A DNA stretch of 64,000 nucleotides, taken from positions 1,736,001 through 1,800,000 of the forward strand of contig NZ_JABURM010000005.1 in assembly GCF_014762685.1 (NCBI RefSeq), read 5' to 3'. The notes under the pieces are model-generated. The model had not been told where the DNA came from. It did no database searches and worked only from the letters and a program-made list of their open reading frames with translations. The position numbers and the translations under genes are program-made. This DNA is from Gracilimonas sp. GTDB taxonomy: Bacteria; Bacteroidota; Rhodothermia; Balneolales; Balneolaceae. Shown here piece by piece: positions 55,203 through 64,000 of this stretch; the first letter of the stretch is position 1; every line of letters starts with the position of its first letter.

Positions 55203-55757
55203 TTATTTTGCAAGTTGAAGGGCCGGTGTTTTTTGTTTGGCATACTCAAAAGCACCAAACATTACCCCAGAATAAAACAGATCTCCTATTACTGTGTAGT
55301 GAAAGAAAGGAATTCCTGCAGTATAACTCATAAATAATCCTTCAAGGCCAACCGGATACATCGGATTTCCTAACCAAGCACCAAAATTCGTCACCAAGAA
55401 GAAAATTATGGAAGCACTTAAGCTCCCTGCGACTACGGTCTTGAGATTTACTTTTTTAAGAATAAAAATACCGGCTAACACGATCAACGCAATTGAACCA
55501 TACATCCAATAAAATCCGGGTGTGAAAAGAACAAACCCTCCATAAAAATTGGCATAAAGCAAATTGTTCACCAATAAATCACTTATAAAGAAAGCAATAA
55601 GGGGGAGTAAAAAAGAGAATTTTTTATCCGTGAAATAAGCAGCGCCAAAAATAGACATCGCTCCTAATGGCGCGAAGTTATATGGATGAGGTATAATTCT
55701 TGAGAGTGCAGCTATAAGTATAAATCCGGATAAAACTATAAAACGTTTTTTGTTCAT
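55203..55757 (-). CDS. DUF6580-like integral membrane protein
   Basis: 184 residues with about five membrane helices. The N-terminal RIIPHPYNFAPLGAMSIFGAAYF and SDLLVNNLLYANFYGG resemble DUF6580, a family similar to the S components of ECF vitamin transporters. No energising module is nearby. The substrate, if any, is unknown. Confidence 0.7.
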   Translation of the reverse strand: MNKKRFIVLSGFILIAALSRIIPHPYNFAPLGAMSIFGAAYFTDKKFSFLLPLIAFFISDLLVNNLLYANFYGGFVLFTPGFYWMYGSIALIVLAGIFILKKVNLKTVVAGSLSASIIFFLVTNFGAWLGNPMYPVGLEGLFMSYTAGIPFFHYTVIGDLFYSGVMFGAFEYAKQKTPALQLAK

Positions 55758-55795
55758 TGGTCTGATTGTGCTTTATGTGAATCCTTAAAATAAAA

Positions 55796-55825
55796 AAAGC
55801 ATCGCCTCAAATGAAACGATGCTTT
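55796..55825 (-). terminator. Intrinsic terminator of the YceI gene
   Basis: Nine-bp perfect stem (AAAGCATCG / CGATGCTTT), 12-base loop, followed on the minus strand by a long T run. It separates the yceI-like gene from the DUF6580 gene. Confidence 0.85.
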
Positions 55826-55848
55826 CAAAATATCCGGTATTTTTGAAA

Positions 55849-56454
55849 TTACTTCTCAGCGTTTAACTCAAGGTTCAAGTCAATAGTAACTTCATCACCG
55901 ATAACTGCGTCAGAAGCCCAATCACCGGTGCCCACTGTGTAATCTGTTCTATCTAATTTTGTTGATGCAGTAATGCCTGCTACCAGCGTATTCTCCTGCA
56001 TAGGATTATCCTGGATACCCAAAAGCGTAAATGGAAGTGAAATTTCTTTTGAAACGTCTTTAATAGTGAGCGTGCCATTGGCCACAAACTCATTATTGCC
56101 AGCAGACTGAATGTCTGTGCTTTTGAACGTTATATGCGGCCATTTTTCAGCATTAAAAAAGTCATCTGTCCTCAAATGCCCGTCTCTTCTCTCATTTTTT
56201 GTGTCAATGCTATTTACCATGATTCGAACATCAATCATGCTTTCTTCCAGGTTTTCCGGGTCAAAGTTTACGTTTGCTTCATAGTCATTGAATTGTCCGT
56301 TAACCGGAGTAAAGAAGTGAGTTACTTTAAAATTAACAGCGCTGTGATTTTTGTCAATAGTCCAATTAGTCGCAGCATATTTCACTAAAGCCAATGATGA
56401 AAAGGCAAATAATAGCAAGGCTAATACTGTTGTAATTTTATTAAGTGTCTTCAT
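55849..56454 (-). CDS. YceI-family periplasmic lipid-binding protein
   Basis: 201 residues with signal peptide (VLALLLFAFSSLALVKYA). The lipocalin-like YceI fold is recognised from WTIDKNHSAVNFKVTHFFTPVNGQF, RDGHLRTDDFFNAEKWPHITF and the C-terminal IGDEVTIDLNLEL. Members bind isoprenoid or other lipids in the periplasm. The 264 bp upstream contain a hairpin with TGTGTTG arms (about 56480-56508) in its leader. Confidence 0.9.
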   Translation of the reverse strand: MKTLNKITTVLALLLFAFSSLALVKYAATNWTIDKNHSAVNFKVTHFFTPVNGQFNDYEANVNFDPENLEESMIDVRIMVNSIDTKNERRDGHLRTDDFFNAEKWPHITFKSTDIQSAGNNEFVANGTLTIKDVSKEISLPFTLLGIQDNPMQENTLVAGITASTKLDRTDYTVGTGDWASDAVIGDEVTIDLNLELNAEK

Positions 56455-56718
56455 TATTTAAATAATTATTTAAGATTATGTGTTGTGTAAGGTTACCCAA
56501 CACACGACTTCTTTAAATAATTTCCTTTAATATTAAATTAATTTGAATTTTTCTGTTTTAGGTTTGCAGCGACGCATTTGAATACAATTTTATGTTACAA
56601 CATGTAAAACACACTTAACTTCCCGAACAATTTATCTTTTCTTCAGTTTGTAAAAATAGCTATTTATATCATATTATTTTTAGTTACTAGTCAATTATTC
56701 AATTTTTAAAGTTTAGTC

Positions 56719-57228
56719 ATGAAAAATTTAGTGCGTTATACGTTTGTATTAATGGTGGGTGCAATTTTTGGAACAACTGCTGTTTTTGCACAACAGCAAC
56801 AAATGCCCCCACAACCGGAACCGTTAAGCCCGGAAGAAGTTACTGATGAGCAATTAGTAATGATCTCTAATGTAACACAGGCAGGTCAGGGTATTCAAGA
56901 AGAGGCCGATAAAAAGATGAAAGAAGTTATTGAAGAAGTGGGGATGGAATATACTCGCTTTCAAGAAATTGTAATGGCCCAACAAAATCCTCAAATGGCG
57001 GGGCAAATTGAAATAACAGATGAAGAACAGGAAACACTGCAACAAGTTCAACCTGATCTCATGCAAATTAATCAACAAGCTCAACAACAATATATAGCCA
57101 AAATTGAAGAGGAAGGACTTTCTATTCAAGAATTTCAGCAAATAGCTCAAGCTATTCAGGCTCATCCTGAGGTAGCCGAGCGATTTGAAGAAATCAATAA
57201 CTCGAATTCCGATAGCGAAGACGGTTAA
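56719..57228 (+). CDS. DUF4168 exported Gln-rich protein
   Basis: 169 residues with signal peptide (VLMVGAIFGTTAVFAQ). The mature part is helical, Gln- and Glu-rich, ending EEGLSIQEFQQIAQAIQAHPEVAERF, which matches DUF4168. Secreted or periplasmic; no known function. Closed by a terminator. Confidence 0.82.
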   Translation: MKNLVRYTFVLMVGAIFGTTAVFAQQQQMPPQPEPLSPEEVTDEQLVMISNVTQAGQGIQEEADKKMKEVIEEVGMEYTRFQEIVMAQQNPQMAGQIEITDEEQETLQQVQPDLMQINQQAQQQYIAKIEEEGLSIQEFQQIAQAIQAHPEVAERFEEINNSNSDSEDG

Positions 57229-57250
57229 TCCGGTTCAAAGGATTTAAAGT

Positions 57251-57281
57251 AAAAGCCCGGTGCTTATCACACCGGGCTTTT
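57251..57281. terminator. Bidirectional intrinsic terminator
   Basis: Twelve-bp perfect stem AAAAGCCCGGTG / CACCGGGCTTTT with seven-base loop and flanking A/T tracts, between DUF4168 and the convergent glycosylase gene. Confidence 0.92.
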
Positions 57282-57298
57282 TTATTTATAAATAAAGT

Positions 57299-57898
57299 TT
57301 ATCTGCTTACCCATTCAGAATTTTTAATTGTAAAACGCCAGGGTAATTGAGCATCTTCCCCAGCATAATCAACCCCAATACGTGGGCTTGCTTCTATTTC
57401 CTTGCCCCCAAAATTAACCCCCCTGTCCTCCAACCAAACTTCATCTCCAAGTAAATCTGTTTTGTCATTTGATGTTGTGATTCCCAATGCCTGAGACAGT
57501 TTTCCCGGACCATTGGTAATGATAGGACTTGGGCTTTCTTGCCCCCTCCTTTCTGCCATTTCCTCAATCCCTTCCTTTGGTTCTATAGCCCGAACTAAAA
57601 TGGCGTCGGCTAATTCTTCTCTGTTTGTTACAATATTAAACAGATGGTGTATACCGTAACAGAGATATACATAAGAAAAGCCTGGAGGTCCGTAAAGGGT
57701 TTCCGTTCTCGGTGTTTTCACATTAGGATAAGCATGACAAGCTCGATCAGTCCGCCCGTTATAAGCCTCGGTTTCTACAATCATTCCGGTTGTTAAATTA
57801 CCGTCAAATTTTGTGCAAAGTACTTTTCCAATTAACTCTTTGCTTATTTGAACCACATCATCGCGTTCATAAAAAGTACGGGGAAGCTTAGGATACAT
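57299..57898 (-). CDS. 3-methyladenine DNA glycosylase (MPG/AAG type)
   Basis: 199 residues. Active-site region MIVETEAYNGRTDRACHAY with the catalytic Glu, YVYLCYGIHHLFNIVTN and NGPGKLSQALGI are diagnostic of the mammalian-type alkyladenine glycosylase family. Removes alkylated purines in base excision repair. Its start overlaps the stop of the YihY gene by one base. Confidence 0.93.
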   Translation of the reverse strand: MYPKLPRTFYERDDVVQISKELIGKVLCTKFDGNLTTGMIVETEAYNGRTDRACHAYPNVKTPRTETLYGPPGFSYVYLCYGIHHLFNIVTNREELADAILVRAIEPKEGIEEMAERRGQESPSPIITNGPGKLSQALGITTSNDKTDLLGDEVWLEDRGVNFGGKEIEASPRIGVDYAGEDAQLPWRFTIKNSEWVSR

Positions 57899-58806
57899 CA
57901 GGAGATAGCAGTATAGGGGTTTTCTTCGATGGCCGGTTTATTGATCATAAATATATCTTTATATGCTCTGCCAATAATTGCACTGATCACAAAAAGCAAT
58001 GCCGTATAAAATGTCCATACAGCTAATATAATCAGGATTGTATATCCTTGGTAAAAATACCGATAAGTTGAAAAAGCATATTCCAAATACATGCTTACGC
58101 CATATTTGGCTAACTCAAACAAAATAGTGTAACTGAGAGCAGCAATTAGTGCTACTTTTGGCTTTATTTTACGCTCACTTACAAATCGAAACACCACATA
58201 GAGCACCAAGAATGCCAATACAATAGGAAGAACAAAATTTAAAAAATCATAAATCCAGGGGAGTTCAATGGTGATTTCAGTAAAAGGAACATCAATCTCA
58301 CTGAGATTAAACAGTGAAATAGTGGAAACAGCGAGACTAAATATCAAAAAGACAATCCCAATCAAGCTAAAACCAAAGAAATTGTATACTACATCCATTA
58401 CGGGATGCTTACGCTCTTTAATATCGAAGGTATCGAATAGCACGTGTTTAAGGCTGTGGAGCAGGCCTTGAGTGAAGAACAGGAGTACAATAATACCAAT
58501 GATTCCAAAGATTCGTCGTGCTCCAATCAGCGGGGTTAGTAACGTTTCAATCGTTATTGCGCCACGAAATACATCATCACTTTGAGTTTCATAAGTAAAA
58601 CTTGGGAAAAACTCTCGTCCGTATCGCACAATCTCATTAAAAGCTTCCTCAGCCGAAAGCACATAACCAATTATAGAGATCAGGATCAAAACAAAGGGAA
58701 CAGCGCAAATAAATAAATTAAATGTAATAGCCGAAGCATTAAAAAAGATATCTTTTTTACTGGCCAGCGTTACTACCCGATTCCAAAATTCTTTCTGTTT
58801 CTGCAA
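57898..58806 (-). CDS. YihY/BrkB-family membrane protein
   Basis: 302 residues with six membrane segments (ASAITFNLFICAVPFVLILISIIGYVL; IFGIIGIIVLLFFTQGLLHSL; and four more). Family role unsettled; once thought to be RNase BN. It shares a transcript with the glycosylase gene. Confidence 0.87.
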   Translation of the reverse strand: MQKQKEFWNRVVTLASKKDIFFNASAITFNLFICAVPFVLILISIIGYVLSAEEAFNEIVRYGREFFPSFTYETQSDDVFRGAITIETLLTPLIGARRIFGIIGIIVLLFFTQGLLHSLKHVLFDTFDIKERKHPVMDVVYNFFGFSLIGIVFLIFSLAVSTISLFNLSEIDVPFTEITIELPWIYDFLNFVLPIVLAFLVLYVVFRFVSERKIKPKVALIAALSYTILFELAKYGVSMYLEYAFSTYRYFYQGYTILIILAVWTFYTALLFVISAIIGRAYKDIFMINKPAIEENPYTAIS

Positions 58807-58957
58807 AACCTGTTCTTAATTTATGAACCATAAAATTCGGATGTAACAAGATGAATTACAAGCGATGATTTAACACGTAGTTTTTCAGTCAATTCATTGG
58901 TAAGTTCCAAATCCACATTTCAGCAATCTATCAGTTTAAAATAGGTATTTCGAGCGC

Positions 58958-61624
58958 ATGAGTGCTAAAAAACAAACTCCGCTAATGCGGCAGTATTTCC
59001 AAATTAAAGACGAACACCCCGGTACTATTTTATTGTTTCGGGTGGGTGATTTTTATGAGACTTTTGCCGATGATGCTCAACTGGTGAGCAAGGAATTAGG
59101 AATCACCCTCACCAAAAGAAACAATGGTGGCGACCAAACCCCATTGGCCGGCTTTCCCTATCACGCACTTGATAATTATCTTCCCAAACTGGTTAAAAAA
59201 GGCTATAAAGTGGCTGTGTGTGATCAAACTGAAGATCCGGATGAAGCAAAAAAGGCCGGGCGTAAAATTGTAAATCGTGAGGTTACTGAAATCACCACAC
59301 CCGGTGTAACCATGTCGGAAAAATTATTGGATCATAAACGCAATAATTACATTGCTTCCCTTCATTGGGATGGGTCTAAAATCGGCGTTGCGTTCTCAGA
59401 TATTTCTACCGGTGAGTTTGCTCTCAGTCATGTAGATGAAAAAAACCTTGGCAGTTTGCTCGCCGCTATTCAACCTTCTGAAATATTGATTCAGCAAAAG
59501 CTCAAGAATAAACTGGATGAAAAACTCACTCATCATAATATTACCTTTATTGAAGATTGGGTATATGAAGGTGACTATGGTTATAAACTACTTACCGATC
59601 ATTTTGAAACCCACTCGTTAAAAGGCTTTGGAGTGGAGAATCTTAAAACCGCTCACGTTTCTGCAGGTGCTTTGATGCATTATATGCAGGAAACCCAAAA
59701 GGCTTATTTACGTCACCTCCGCCGCCTTTATGCTTATGAAAGTAATGAATTTATGTCGCTGGATGCCGCTACAAAGCGTAATCTGGAACTCACTGCCAGT
59801 ATACAGGAAGGAGGAACAGAGGGTACACTGATTTCGATTTTAGACGACACATGCACCGCTATGGGTGGGCGACTGCTCCGGCGCTGGATTATGCGTCCAC
59901 TTAAAAGACTTAAACCTATTCAGGAGCGCCTGAATGCTGTTGAAAAGCTGAATGAATTACATGATATCAGAAGTACATTGCGTGAGGAGCTCGAACAAGT
60001 AGGCGATATGGAACGCTTGATTTCACGCATTTGTGTCGGGAGAACCAATGCCCGGGATGTTGTTCAACTGAAATTGTCTCTTGCACAAATCCCGAGGCTG
60101 AAAAGTCAATTTTCAGGAATTGAAGATCCGTTGTTGCAGGACATCCTGAACCGCTTAAAATTGTTGATCGAAGTACAAGAACGAATTAATAAAGCACTAA
60201 AGGAAGATCCTCCGGCAAGCCTGAGAGACGGAAATATGATCCGGGAAGGATTTAATGATGAACTTGACGAGCTTCGGGATGTAGCAAAAAACGGGAAGAA
60301 ATACATCGCCCAGATCAAAGATGAGCTTGCCAAAAAACACAATATTTCGTCATTAAAGATTGGCTACAATAAGGTGTTTGGATATTATATAGAAGTCACC
60401 AATACCCATAAAGACAAAGTACCTGACTCATTCATCCGAAAACAAACGCTGGTAAACTCAGAGCGGTATATTACTCCGGAGCTGAAAGAAGTCGAAGAAA
60501 AGGTATTATCAGCTGAAGAACGCAGTAAAACTCTTGAATATGAGCTGTTTGAGGAATTGCGTTTATATGTAGCCGATTTTGCAGACGATATCCAGCAGGT
60601 TGCTCAAGCTATTGGAGAACTGGATTGCCTTCAGGGTTTTGCGGAAATTGCTTTTCGAAATAATTACGCCAAGCCGGAAGTGGGTGATCACGAAGAAATC
60701 GATATCAAAAAAGGCCGTCATCCCGTAGTGGAAAAGTCTCTCCCCATGGGTGAGCCCTTCATTCCTAATGACATCAAGCTGGATAATGAAGAGCAACAGA
60801 TTTTAATTATTACCGGGCCGAATATGGCAGGTAAAAGTATCATATTGCGGCAAACGGGACTAATTGTATTGCTTGCACAAGTGGGAAGTTTTGTACCCGC
60901 CGAATCAGCTAACATTGGGTTGGTTGATAAAATATTCACTCGTGTTGGAGCTTCTGATAACCTGGCAGCCGGCGAAAGTACCTTTTTGGTTGAAATGAAT
61001 GAAGCTGCCAATATTTTAAACAATGCCACCCCCCGGTCACTTATTTTATTGGATGAAGTCGGTCGCGGCACCAGCACTTTTGATGGACTCAGCATCGCCT
61101 GGTCGTTGGCAGAGTATCTTCACAATCACGCTCCGGTAGCTGCCAAAACCTTGTTTGCCACCCACTATCACGAGTTGAATGAGCTGGAGCAGATGTATGA
61201 GCGCACCAAAAATTTCAATGTTCAGGTGAAGGAACACAACGGCAAGGTTGTTTTCCTGAGAAAATTAGTTCCGGGCGGAGCCGATCACAGTTATGGCATT
61301 CAAGTGGCAGATATGGCCGGACTTCCGCAAGTGGTGATTGAACGGGCCAAAGAAATTCTAAAAAACCTGGAGAGCCACAGCCTCGATATCACTAATAAAA
61401 ATGGAACCATCGAGAAAGAAGTTTCCAAGAAAAAAGAAGCGTCTAAAAAGCTTGCTGAAAAAATCGATAAACAGCCGGAGACCAGTCAGATGTCGATGTT
61501 CCAAACCCATGTGGACCCCCGATTTGAGACTGTACTGAATAAGCTGGAAGCTACCGACCCCAACAGAATGACCCCGATTGAGGCCCTGATGTTACTTACG
61601 GAATTAAAAAGATTGGTAGATTAA
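58958..61624 (+). CDS. mutS: DNA mismatch repair protein MutS
   Basis: 888 residues. Mismatch-recognition Phe-x-Glu in VGDFYETFADDA (about 29-34), clamp and lever domains, Walker A TGPNMAGKSIILRQTG (about 622), Walker B LILLDEVGRGTSTFDG and the ATHYHEL switch. C-terminal dimerisation segment with DPNRMTPIEALMLLTELKRLV. Complete and of family length. Followed 19 bp later by era. Confidence 0.98.
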   Translation: MSAKKQTPLMRQYFQIKDEHPGTILLFRVGDFYETFADDAQLVSKELGITLTKRNNGGDQTPLAGFPYHALDNYLPKLVKKGYKVAVCDQTEDPDEAKKAGRKIVNREVTEITTPGVTMSEKLLDHKRNNYIASLHWDGSKIGVAFSDISTGEFALSHVDEKNLGSLLAAIQPSEILIQQKLKNKLDEKLTHHNITFIEDWVYEGDYGYKLLTDHFETHSLKGFGVENLKTAHVSAGALMHYMQETQKAYLRHLRRLYAYESNEFMSLDAATKRNLELTASIQEGGTEGTLISILDDTCTAMGGRLLRRWIMRPLKRLKPIQERLNAVEKLNELHDIRSTLREELEQVGDMERLISRICVGRTNARDVVQLKLSLAQIPRLKSQFSGIEDPLLQDILNRLKLLIEVQERINKALKEDPPASLRDGNMIREGFNDELDELRDVAKNGKKYIAQIKDELAKKHNISSLKIGYNKVFGYYIEVTNTHKDKVPDSFIRKQTLVNSERYITPELKEVEEKVLSAEERSKTLEYELFEELRLYVADFADDIQQVAQAIGELDCLQGFAEIAFRNNYAKPEVGDHEEIDIKKGRHPVVEKSLPMGEPFIPNDIKLDNEEQQILIITGPNMAGKSIILRQTGLIVLLAQVGSFVPAESANIGLVDKIFTRVGASDNLAAGESTFLVEMNEAANILNNATPRSLILLDEVGRGTSTFDGLSIAWSLAEYLHNHAPVAAKTLFATHYHELNELEQMYERTKNFNVQVKEHNGKVVFLRKLVPGGADHSYGIQVADMAGLPQVVIERAKEILKNLESHSLDITNKNGTIEKEVSKKKEASKKLAEKIDKQPETSQMSMFQTHVDPRFETVLNKLEATDPNRMTPIEALMLLTELKRLVD

Positions 61625-61643
61625 TGGTATTACAAAAAATGGC

Positions 61644-62534
61644 ATGACTGAAAGTAAACCTCACAAATCCGGATACGTTGCCATCATTGGAAAACCCAAT
61701 GCGGGGAAATCCACGCTGATGAATTATATCCTGGGTTCCAAGATCTCCATCACCACGCATAAAGCGCAAACCACCCGGCATCAGATTGTGGGGATTTTTT
61801 CGGATGAGGATACACAGATCGTTTTTTTGGATACGCCGGGAGTTATCTCACCAAAGTATGAACTGCAGAAAGCCATGATGAAAACGGTGGAACGCGCCCG
61901 TTCTGATGCCGACCTCATCCTTTTCATTCATGATCCCACTGATAAACACCCCGCTGATGATGTTATCGAACTCATCCGATCCATTAATAAGCCAATCTAC
62001 CTGGTGGTCAATAAAATGGATGTGGCCGATCAGGAAAAAGCGAAACGATCGGTTGCTGAAATTAAGGATAAAATGAAGATCCGATCGGTACATTACGTAT
62101 CAGCGACAGCAGGAACAGGCGTGCCGGAACTGATGGAAGAAATTCGCGTCGGATTGTTACCCGGGCCTCCCTTCTATCCCAAAGAAGATCTCAGTGAACA
62201 TCCGGTTCGGTTTTTTGTTTCTGAATTGATCCGTGAGCAGATATTCCTGCAGTTTCATCAAGAGATACCTTACTCCTGCACTGTTGAAGTGGTTTCCTAT
62301 GATGCCGATGTGGACATCGACCGTATTCATGCCGACATCATTGTAAACCAAAAATCCCAAAAAGGTATGCTAATCGGAAAAGGAGGAACAGCTATTAAAG
62401 AGCTGGGGATCAAAGCCCGGGAATCTATTGAAGAATTCATAGGCAAGCAGGTGTACCTGGAGCTGCACGTGAAAGTCCGGGAGAAATGGAGAGAAAAAGA
62501 AGGCTGGGTTCGGAATTTGGGCTATGGGAAGTAG
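61644..62534 (+). CDS. era: GTPase Era
   Basis: 296 residues. GTPase motifs GKPNAGKSTLMN, DTPGVISP and VNKMD, then a KH domain with KGMLIGKGGTAIKELG. Binds the 3' end of 16S rRNA in 30S assembly. The C-terminus (WVRNLGYGK) is standard, so the gene is intact. Likely cotranscribed with mutS. Confidence 0.97.
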   Translation: MTESKPHKSGYVAIIGKPNAGKSTLMNYILGSKISITTHKAQTTRHQIVGIFSDEDTQIVFLDTPGVISPKYELQKAMMKTVERARSDADLILFIHDPTDKHPADDVIELIRSINKPIYLVVNKMDVADQEKAKRSVAEIKDKMKIRSVHYVSATAGTGVPELMEEIRVGLLPGPPFYPKEDLSEHPVRFFVSELIREQIFLQFHQEIPYSCTVEVVSYDADVDIDRIHADIIVNQKSQKGMLIGKGGTAIKELGIKARESIEEFIGKQVYLELHVKVREKWREKEGWVRNLGYGK

Positions 62535-62587
62535 CGGAATGAACTCCAGTAAGTAGTTAGTTTTTCAAGATAGGCTAGAACAACTTA

Positions 62588-62900
62588 TTAGTGATTAAAT
62601 TTTAGGTTCAATTCATATACTTCAACAATAGGCGACTCAGAAATATCGGTTAGAAAAAGTTTTCCATTTTTGTAATCAAGTACTTTAAAAGTATTTACAG
62701 GATGACTATTAAATTTTTTAAGCATAATTTTATTCAAAAATCCATCTTCCTTAGAAAAAATATTTAATGACAATGCTGAATTCTTATTACTTATTTTTTT
62801 CAAAATCTATTTTAATTATTTGTTTATCTACACCTTCCTTTTCTGCTTGACCTGTACACCCTATCAAAACCAGCAATAAAATAATTAGACTATTTTTCAT
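62588..62900 (-). pseudogene. Frameshifted small lipoprotein gene
   Basis: An ATG at 62900 opens a lipoprotein signal (MKNSLIILLLVLIGC, Cys15) that reads on to KIDFEKNK and stops at 62787. In the next frame a run from 62803 to 62588 continues without a stop for 71 residues (KKISNKNSALSLNIFSKEDG). The two frames meet in a run of seven A residues (T7 on the plus strand at 62794-62800); a single-base change there restores one lipoprotein of about 105 residues. The joined start looks like that of 6-bladed beta-propeller lipoproteins, but the rest is missing, so it may also be a gene remnant. Confidence 0.6.
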
Positions 62901-63009
62901 ACTTAGCTATCTTTTTAGATGTTGAAAAAAAACGAATCTGTCAATTTTTTTTAAAAGCATCACAAATTTTAATTTGCACTAACCAAAATCTCACCGTAGT
63001 TTTTACGCA

Positions 63010-63087
63010 ATGAAATTAATCCGACAAAATATTACCAACCCTTCTGCAACCATGTGTTGCATGTATATGTGCAAAGCGCAGACATAA
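63010..63087 (+). CDS. Cys/Met-rich leader peptide of metY
   Basis: A 25-codon frame beginning MKLIRQNITNPSAT and ending MCCMYMCKAQT, with three Cys and four Met codons, counting the initiator. Its stop codon is 30 bases before an intrinsic terminator, and bases 63086-63092 (AAGGGCT), overlapping the stop codon, are complementary to the terminator 5' arm (AGCCCTT, 63119-63125). This is the layout of a ribosome-mediated attenuator: stalling at Cys or Met codons would free AAGGGCT to block the terminator. Classed as inference from structure and context; a homologous peptide was not checked. Confidence 0.6.
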   Translation: MKLIRQNITNPSATMCCMYMCKAQT

Positions 63088-63117
63088 GGGCTATGGTATA
63101 AATAAACGATTTTAGAC

Positions 63118-63150
63118 AAGCCCTTTTGAATGCAACTCAAAAGGGCTTTT
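63118..63150 (+). terminator. Intrinsic terminator within the metY leader (attenuator 1)
   Basis: Twelve-bp stem AAGCCCTTTTGA (63118-63129) and TCAAAAGGGCTT (63137-63148), seven-base loop, then a T run. It has no complete gene before it on the plus strand other than the leader peptide frame. Its 5' arm can pair with AAGGGCT at 63086-63092. Confidence 0.85.
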
Positions 63151-63195
63151 TTATTGGATATTAATTTCTATTGTTCTTTAAACATACTGTTGCAT

Positions 63196-63329
63196 TCTCA
63201 TTACGAAAGGTGGAGGGATCAGGTCCTGTGAAGCCTTGGCAACCGTTCAGCACATAAATGCTTATGTGCTGAAAAAGGTGCCACATCCTGTTCCGCACAT
63301 AACTTGTTATGTGCAGGAAAAAGATGAGT
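63196..63329 (+). promoter_or_regulatory. SAM-I riboswitch (S-box) aptamer
   Basis: P1 is CTCAT (63197-63201) with ATGAG (63324-63328). The conserved core GGTGGAGGGA (63209-63218), GTGAAGCCTTGGCAACC and AAAGGTGCCACATCCTG match the S-box consensus. P3 is a 12-bp stem (63246-63257 / 63262-63273, loop ATGC) and P4 a stem with tetraloop CTTG (63295-63302 / 63307-63314). AGATGA (63322-63327) can pair with TCATCT (63370-63375) in the loop of the downstream terminator as an antiterminator. SAM binding should turn metY off. Confidence 0.95.
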
Positions 63330-63352
63330 TCGATAAGACCCGGTTTTGTAAG

Positions 63353-64000
<648 letters not shown>

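Overview
The window looks like a chromosomal segment of a marine Bacteroidota/Balneolota-type bacterium (Balneola, Gracilimonas or a relative would fit). The reasons are a SusC/SusD pair with a FecI/FecR-type sigma/anti-sigma pair, STN-domain TonB receptor, the Bacteroidota-style GlmU variant, many short lipoprotein signals, few Shine-Dalgarno sequences and a moderate, AT-leaning base composition. The genus is inference; no rRNA is present. No phage, insertion sequence or CRISPR array was seen.

Layout. 1-5.7 kb: a CHAT (caspase-like) protein cut by the left edge, a convergent membrane TPR protein, then a thioredoxin-fold lipoprotein, a GH3 lipoprotein and an HD phosphohydrolase. 5.7-11.1 kb: an exported S9 peptidase, a DinB-like protein and a umuDC operon whose UmuD lacks both catalytic residues. 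11.2-19.3 kb: FAD oxidoreductase/M20 pair, a DUF4097 protein with an Asn-Leu-x triplet repeat, mnmD, a RuBisCO-like protein, ysxC and purF. 19.5-31.5 kb: TPR histidine kinase, PLP decarboxylase, OsmC, a TPR-TlpA fusion, tRNA-Gly(GCC), cupin, UPF1-like helicase, a GntR regulator without a normal start codon, pdxJ and an NlpC/P60 lipoprotein.

31.6-47.6 kb is one coherent minus-strand locus. In transcription order it encodes NagB, an exported PIG-L deacetylase, ECF sigma, FecR, SusC with STN, SusD, a second exported PIG-L deacetylase, a FucP-like MFS permease, a ROK kinase, a very large YetA/PcRGLX-like lipoprotein and a DASS carboxylate transporter. I read it as a polysaccharide or glycoconjugate utilisation locus in which amino sugars are deacetylated in the periplasm before uptake, then phosphorylated and deaminated. 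It is followed at once by the opposing biosynthetic genes: a GlmU-type protein and, divergently, glmS.

51.0-51.5 kb is an AT-rich gene-poor stretch holding the window's only two perfect DnaA boxes, 97 bp apart. 51.5-62.5 kb is ordinary housekeeping: Hpt, GNAT, holin-like membrane protein, NAD-type isocitrate dehydrogenase, SDR, YceI, DUF4168, 3-methyladenine glycosylase, YihY, mutS and era. The right end (62.6-64 kb) has a frameshifted lipoprotein gene, then metY preceded by two attenuation devices in series: a Cys/Met-rich leader peptide with a mutually exclusive terminator/antiterminator, followed by a SAM-I riboswitch with its own terminator. This tandem control and the catalytically dead UmuD are the most unusual observations.
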